NCBI RefSeq assembly: GCF_905147365.1
Contig: NC_056410.1
Coordinates: 1,463,501-1,527,500 of the forward strand
Source of the DNA: Aricia agestis
Taxonomy: Eukaryota; Arthropoda; Insecta; Lepidoptera; Lycaenidae
Length of the DNA stretch: 64,000 bases
Direction: 5' to 3'
How positions within the stretch are numbered: position 1 is the first letter of the stretch; each line of letters opens with the position of its first letter. The notes under the pieces are model-generated. The model made no database searches, was not told the DNA's origin, and saw only the letters and a list, made by a program, of their open reading frames with translations. The position numbers and the translations under genes are program-made. Of this stretch, positions 12,201-18,200 are shown in pieces.

Positions 12201-15200
12201 TAAGAAGTAGATAAAGTATAAACAGTAAATTACATGCTGCTGCTGCAGCATCACCTGGATTCTATAGGAACAGAGCTTCGTATGAACCCAAAGTGGAGGT
12301 TTCATGTTTGGGTTCATTTTAACGGCCTCATCGAAAAGGACATTGATAGATGGTAATCATGAGAATATGACTCTGTTGATAGGAATTATCTGCACTATAA
12401 GCAACACAAGTTTAAAAAGTATGAAATATAATTAAATTAAGAAATTTAAAAAAACCCCCGCCAAAACAACTTTAAAAAGTAATGAAATAATATTTACTGC
12501 CTTTAAGTTCAAATAATTCCTAACTTGTGTAAAGTAATATTTTAGTCCATAATTGTTGTCAAGGTGTGTCGGGGGACCGCTAATGTAGATGTTTAATTTC
12601 ACATAGGTAACAAGCTTAAGGATCAATTCACAGCGATCTGAATCGAGATAGGTAATCAGCGACTTGGCGGTTGTAGGTTGTAGTTTACTTGGCGGTCCCC
12701 CAACACACCGTGACAACAATTATGGACTAAAATATTACTTTACACAAGTTAGGAATTATTTGAACTTAAAGGCAGTAAATATTATTTCATTACTTTTTAA
12801 AGTTGTTTTGGCGGGGGTTTTTTTTAAATTTCTTAATTTAGTTTTATATAAAGAGTAACTAACAAACCGTCAATACTCGTAGTTACATCAGTTTTAATAA
12901 TAATAATAAAAATTCTTTACTTGCACATTAAAAACATAGCAATACAAATATTATAAAAATAAAGGATTTGCGGTCTTACCGCTACTAGCGGTTTCTTCCA
13001 GACAACCAGGAACAGTACAACACAACTAAACTAACCTATTTGAATGTACCAAAACCAAACGTATCTGACAAATATGTTGTCTGTGTGTAAGTATTATGGT
13101 ATTATATCTGTTTTTCGTTTTTCTTATAATATTATTATCCCATTAATAACATTACAGTACTCCCAAATTAAAAATGCGCAGGGAAATCTTCGCTAACTGT
13201 CGTAATCACGAAAACACCCGAATCTATGAAACGAAAGAGCCTCAAACAATGCACTTACATTTTATACCTTCTTCAAAGGTATTAAAAGTAAATATCATAT
13301 CGCCGTGGCTGTCCCATAAAGTTAATATACCTAACGGAATAGAGCAACAGCCGGTCCGTCAATAAGCGCTATTACTCACCGGGAAGCCATCGCGGCGTTA
13401 CCATGGTAACGTATAAGCAACGTCAGACGCCTTTACGTCACTGCAAAGCGCTGTTTTTCTTAAAGTTAAGTTAAAAACAACGCTTGCAGCGATGTCTCCC
13501 GACGCTCGGGAAATACGACCGTTGCCGAAAAATTACGAAAATTTCTATGCGCATTATCACTTTGGGAGCACTGTGCACTGTACGTTCAAGTTCCGAAGAC
13601 TTCATTCATCAACGTTTGAAAATAAATGTCACTACGCAGTATTTTATTGTTATGTCTCGTAATATTATTATCATGTTTTTAATAAGTTAGATGTAATAAT
13701 AACACGCCGCAATTTCTAAAACGCTTGGTTTAGTTAATAGTTCGTTTAAATTCTAAGATCATGCGTCCTTATATATTCTTGAAAATACAGAAATGACACG
13801 ATTAACTTTACCAGGCATTTGTGTAATTGACACTGAATGTATGTTACTTGTTTTAAATGCTCGGAAGTGTTTTTTGAATCAAAGCGCTTAGTCGAAATTC
13901 ATTCGCCAGTTTCGATAGTGAAGCAAGATAATATATGAAAAATATATGGGATTTGTCATAACGCATTGCCAGCGCCATGTCACCGATGTGGATGCGTTAT
14001 GTCTAATCCATTACATTTTTGACGTCTAACTTCGATATCGAAACTGGCGAACTCATTTTAAATAAGCACTCAGGGAAAGGTTCAACCCAACACGCGTCTA
14101 ACTGTGCTAACAACTAACGCCGTACCTAACCTTGCAGACTTCGGCACGCCTTCGACAAGATCAAGAAGTTCTCCAAGGTCATCAAATACTTCGGCGTGAG
14201 GGAGTGGAAGTTCGAGAACGACAACACCAAGTCCCTCTTCCGCGAGATGACTCCCGCCGACCAGGAGTCCTTCAATTTTAACATCGGAGGGCTAGAATGG
14301 AACGAATACTTCAAACACTACGTTAGCGGAGTCAGAAAGTATCTTCTCAAGGAGTCGGAGGACAACCTCCAGTACGCTAGAAGAAAGAGCTTCGTGCTCA
14401 AGATTTTACATAACACGCTCAAGTACCTAGTTCTCTTAGGCATCCTGTACATAAGTTATAAGCTATTGTGTATTTTGTATTAGTTTATTGCAATGGACTG
14501 TATATAGGTTGTAGTCTTGTCCCGCCTTTCAGTCGATGTGTTACTGACTACAGCTGTACTGCTGGCGCGGAAAAATGAGCACCAAGTAATCAATTTGGTT
14601 AGGTAAAGTTTTAGTTCTTTATATTATCTTAACCCCTTGGCCGTCCATACGCCAGCTGTTGGCGTTTTTCTAAATGCGCGCGCCTGTTCAACGCCAGCTA
14701 CTGGCCTATTTTTGCCGCCGTATTTTATTTGCAGAAATGACCTTTAAAAACTGTGTCTATCCTGCTCAAAGTCGCAAAACATACGGAGAGTAAGACAAGG
14801 ATAGAATATACCATGACATGTCAAGCAGTTTCCCGCCGGAACGTAATTATGATTCAGTGTAAAATTACGCCATTGTTGACAACTTGTGGTTGTGTTTGAG
14901 GTGGAGGATTTTTATTGTTATAATGCAGGGTATCAAAATTTGCCGATATAATATTTTATGAAACTTGTTCGCTCTTTTGCAATATCTTCTTGTTTATTCT
15001 TCAGTTTTATTTTTAAGTTATGAAGTATGACTCTTTTTTAATGTTTGTGTTTCAGATCGGGCTTTGTTGTATAAATATATTTATATTAGTCATGAAATGT
15101 GGAGTGGTGCCATTTTTTTTAAAGAGAACAAAAGTGTAGGTATGGGGAGGTGTTGAAGTCATAACAACGTAAAAAATAAATTAAATTTAATATTAAGTTT

Positions 15201-18200
15201 CGTATGTTATAAAAGTTGAAATCAACTTTAATTTAAATTAAATAAAGGACTCTGAAGTTTAAATCATAATATTGAATATAGATGTGATAAATTTTGCTCA
15301 TATTATGTGTGATGTTTTGTTATGTTAATTTTGTATATTTTTAGTGAGAGTACATAATAATAAGTACTTATTAAATAAATGGATTAAGTTATATATTTTT
15401 AAATATAAAATATTATACTGTTGTTCTATAATAATTAATTTCCGTCCCCCACGTCACGTTTTGTGCACCCAACCTAACTTATGTGTCTTTTTTTTTCTTT
15501 CCTTTTTTTTTAAAGGACGCTTCACACCACGTCAGTCTGGCCCCGTGGTAAGTACCTGAAGGACTTGTGTTACGGGTACCAGACAACGGAAATATATTTA
15601 ATACTTTTATGAAATAAGGGGGCAAACGAGCAAACGGGTCACCTGATGGAAAGCAACTTCCGTCGCCCATGGACACTCGCAGCATCAGAAGAGCTGCAGG
15701 TGCGTTGCCGGCCTTTTAAGAGGGAATAGGGTAATAGGGGAGAGTAGGGATGGGATGGTATGGGAAGGGAAGGGAAGGGAAGGGAATAGGGGACGGTAGG
15801 GAAGGGAATAGGGTATAGGATTGGGCCTCCGGTAAACTCACTCACTCGGCGAAACACAGTGCAAGCGCTGTTTTACGCCGGTTTTCTGTGAGAACGTGGT
15901 ATTTCTCCGGTCGAGCCGGCCCATTCGTGCCGTAGCATGGCTGTGCCACGTATAAATATATATACTATATATACTATACATATTTAAGATTTGTATTATA
16001 ATATTATGATACACATAATATCTTATCAGCTTATATCTTGGAATCTCGGAATCGGCTCCAACGATTTTCATGAAATTTAGTATATAGGGGGTTTCGGGGG
16101 CGATAAATCGATCTAGCTAGGAATCATTTCTAGAAAATGTCATTTTCATCGGATACCGAGCAAAACTCGGTCAAATAGCTATTTAGTATTTATTATACAT
16201 CCATGGCCGGGAACTTTGAAAACTTTTTGTTCCGTCGGCCCCGGCTTGAGCTACCAACAGCCCATCAACTGAGCCACAGAGGTCGTTTACTACCAATAGG
16301 ATAAATAATATTATTGCAATGTTTTCACGCTAGGCGGCTGAACCAGCACATACAGTAAGTAAATAAAAAGTTTTGGTCGATGTTTGACAACGTTTCTGTG
16401 AAAACAAAAATTTCGAAAATCGGTTCACAAACGGCGGGGCAATCGAACATACAAAAAAAATATATATCCACAGCCGAATATATAACCTCCTCGTTTTTTG
16501 GAAGTCGGTTAAAAATTCCGATATGACGTGAGCAACAACCAACATGTCGGATTGCTCTGTCCCGAACTTCGCTTATAATATTACCTTTTTCCGTAGCCAA
16601 ATGGCAAAAAACGGAACCCTTATAGATTCGTCATGTCTGTCTGTCTGTCTGTCCGTCCGTATGTCACAGCCACTTTTCTCTGAAACTATAAAAACTGTAT
16701 TAAGGTTTTGATACAAAAATGAAATAGGTAATATTAGGTTGGGGAAAAAGTTCAAAAGGTTTTTTATAAAGTTTATTTACAATTGAGTAAAGTATATACG
16801 AACAAAATGGCACATATATCTTGTTGGTTGCCACTTGCCAACACAAATGAGTACAAAGTTCATTAGGTTTCTTTCAGTTAGGGTTGCCATCCGTCCGGAT
16901 TTCCCCGGATTTGTCCTAGTTTGAAGGTCGTCCGGGTTGCGTCCGGCCGGGTTTTTGAAATGTGTCACTTTTGACACATTTCAAAAACCCGGCCGTTTGG
17001 TTGAAATTCAGACACTTTTGATGAGAAAAATTTAACTTTTAAGTCATGCAGCAATAAACGAAAGATAAAAACTCGTTAAGCATACACACGGTTTCTTGCA
17101 CGGACTTGAGTTAGTAAGATTTTTACAAATTCTTGTTGGAAAAGCAAAAATTGGCAAGACGTTATCGTAAATTCTGTTTCAGAGGTGTCCGGGGAAATAA
17201 CCACATTTCGGCCAAATGTCCGTGAATTTTGTCATGCCTGACAGTTCTTCAGCTACATCGTAACTACTAATATGCCGATCTTGCTTTTTAAAAATGGCAT
17301 CAGTTTTGTCCATAAAGTTAATATACCTAGCGGTATAGAGAAATAAAGGCCTGAGCAAGAGAGATGTCACTATCAGTAGGTAACACTGCACTGCGTGGTA
17401 AAAAGAGACATGACAGCAGCACTCTTTTTTTGACGTCCAGTAGGCACGTGCCGCACGTCGTTGACAATTTAAACTCATAGAAATCATGTTCAATCATGCT
17501 TGTGTAAGTGTATACCTACGTACACATATTGTTAAAATTCTGTTTCAGAGGTGTCCGGGGAAATAACCACATTTCGGCAAAATGTCCGTGAATTTTGTCA
17601 TGCCTGACAGTTCTTCAGCTACATCGTAACTACTAATATGCCGATCTTGCTTTTTAAAAATGGCATCAGTTTTGTCCATAAAGTTAATATACCTAGCGGT
17701 ATAGAGAAATAAAGGCCTGAGCAAGAGAGATGTCACTATCAGTAGGTAACACTGCACTGCGTGGTAAAAAGAGACATGACAGCAGCACTCTTTTTTTGAC
17801 GTCCAGTAGGCACGTGCCGCACGTTGACAATTTAAACTCATAGAAATCATGTTCAATCATGCTTGTGTAAGTGTATACCTACGTACACATATTGTTACAC
17901 ACAGATGAAACCAATTTCGGTTTCGTTTGACAGCTCGAGATTGTTGTTCTATTCCGCTAGGTATAATATGAACTTTATGGTTTTGTCCGTAACAGGGCGA
18001 CCAGAGCGACGTGTATACAGATACTGCATTAAGTATTATCATGGACCTACTAAACATAACAATTTCTTTCACAGCTTGTGTTGCATTTTTACCTTTTTTG
18101 TAATAAAATTTTAAAATGTAGTGAATTTCTTCATTAGAATCACTCATTTTAACAATAAGAAAAACAAATTAAAATCTCACATTTACATGATTTGAATTTG

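Noticed and set aside
12432..12858. Two opposed open frames sharing a peptide
   Set aside because: They are the two arms of a foldback element, not a pair of genes.
17179..17856. Two near-identical ~104-codon minus-strand frames
   Set aside because: Each is mariner transposase debris fused to a MITE, duplicated in tandem; neither is an intact gene.
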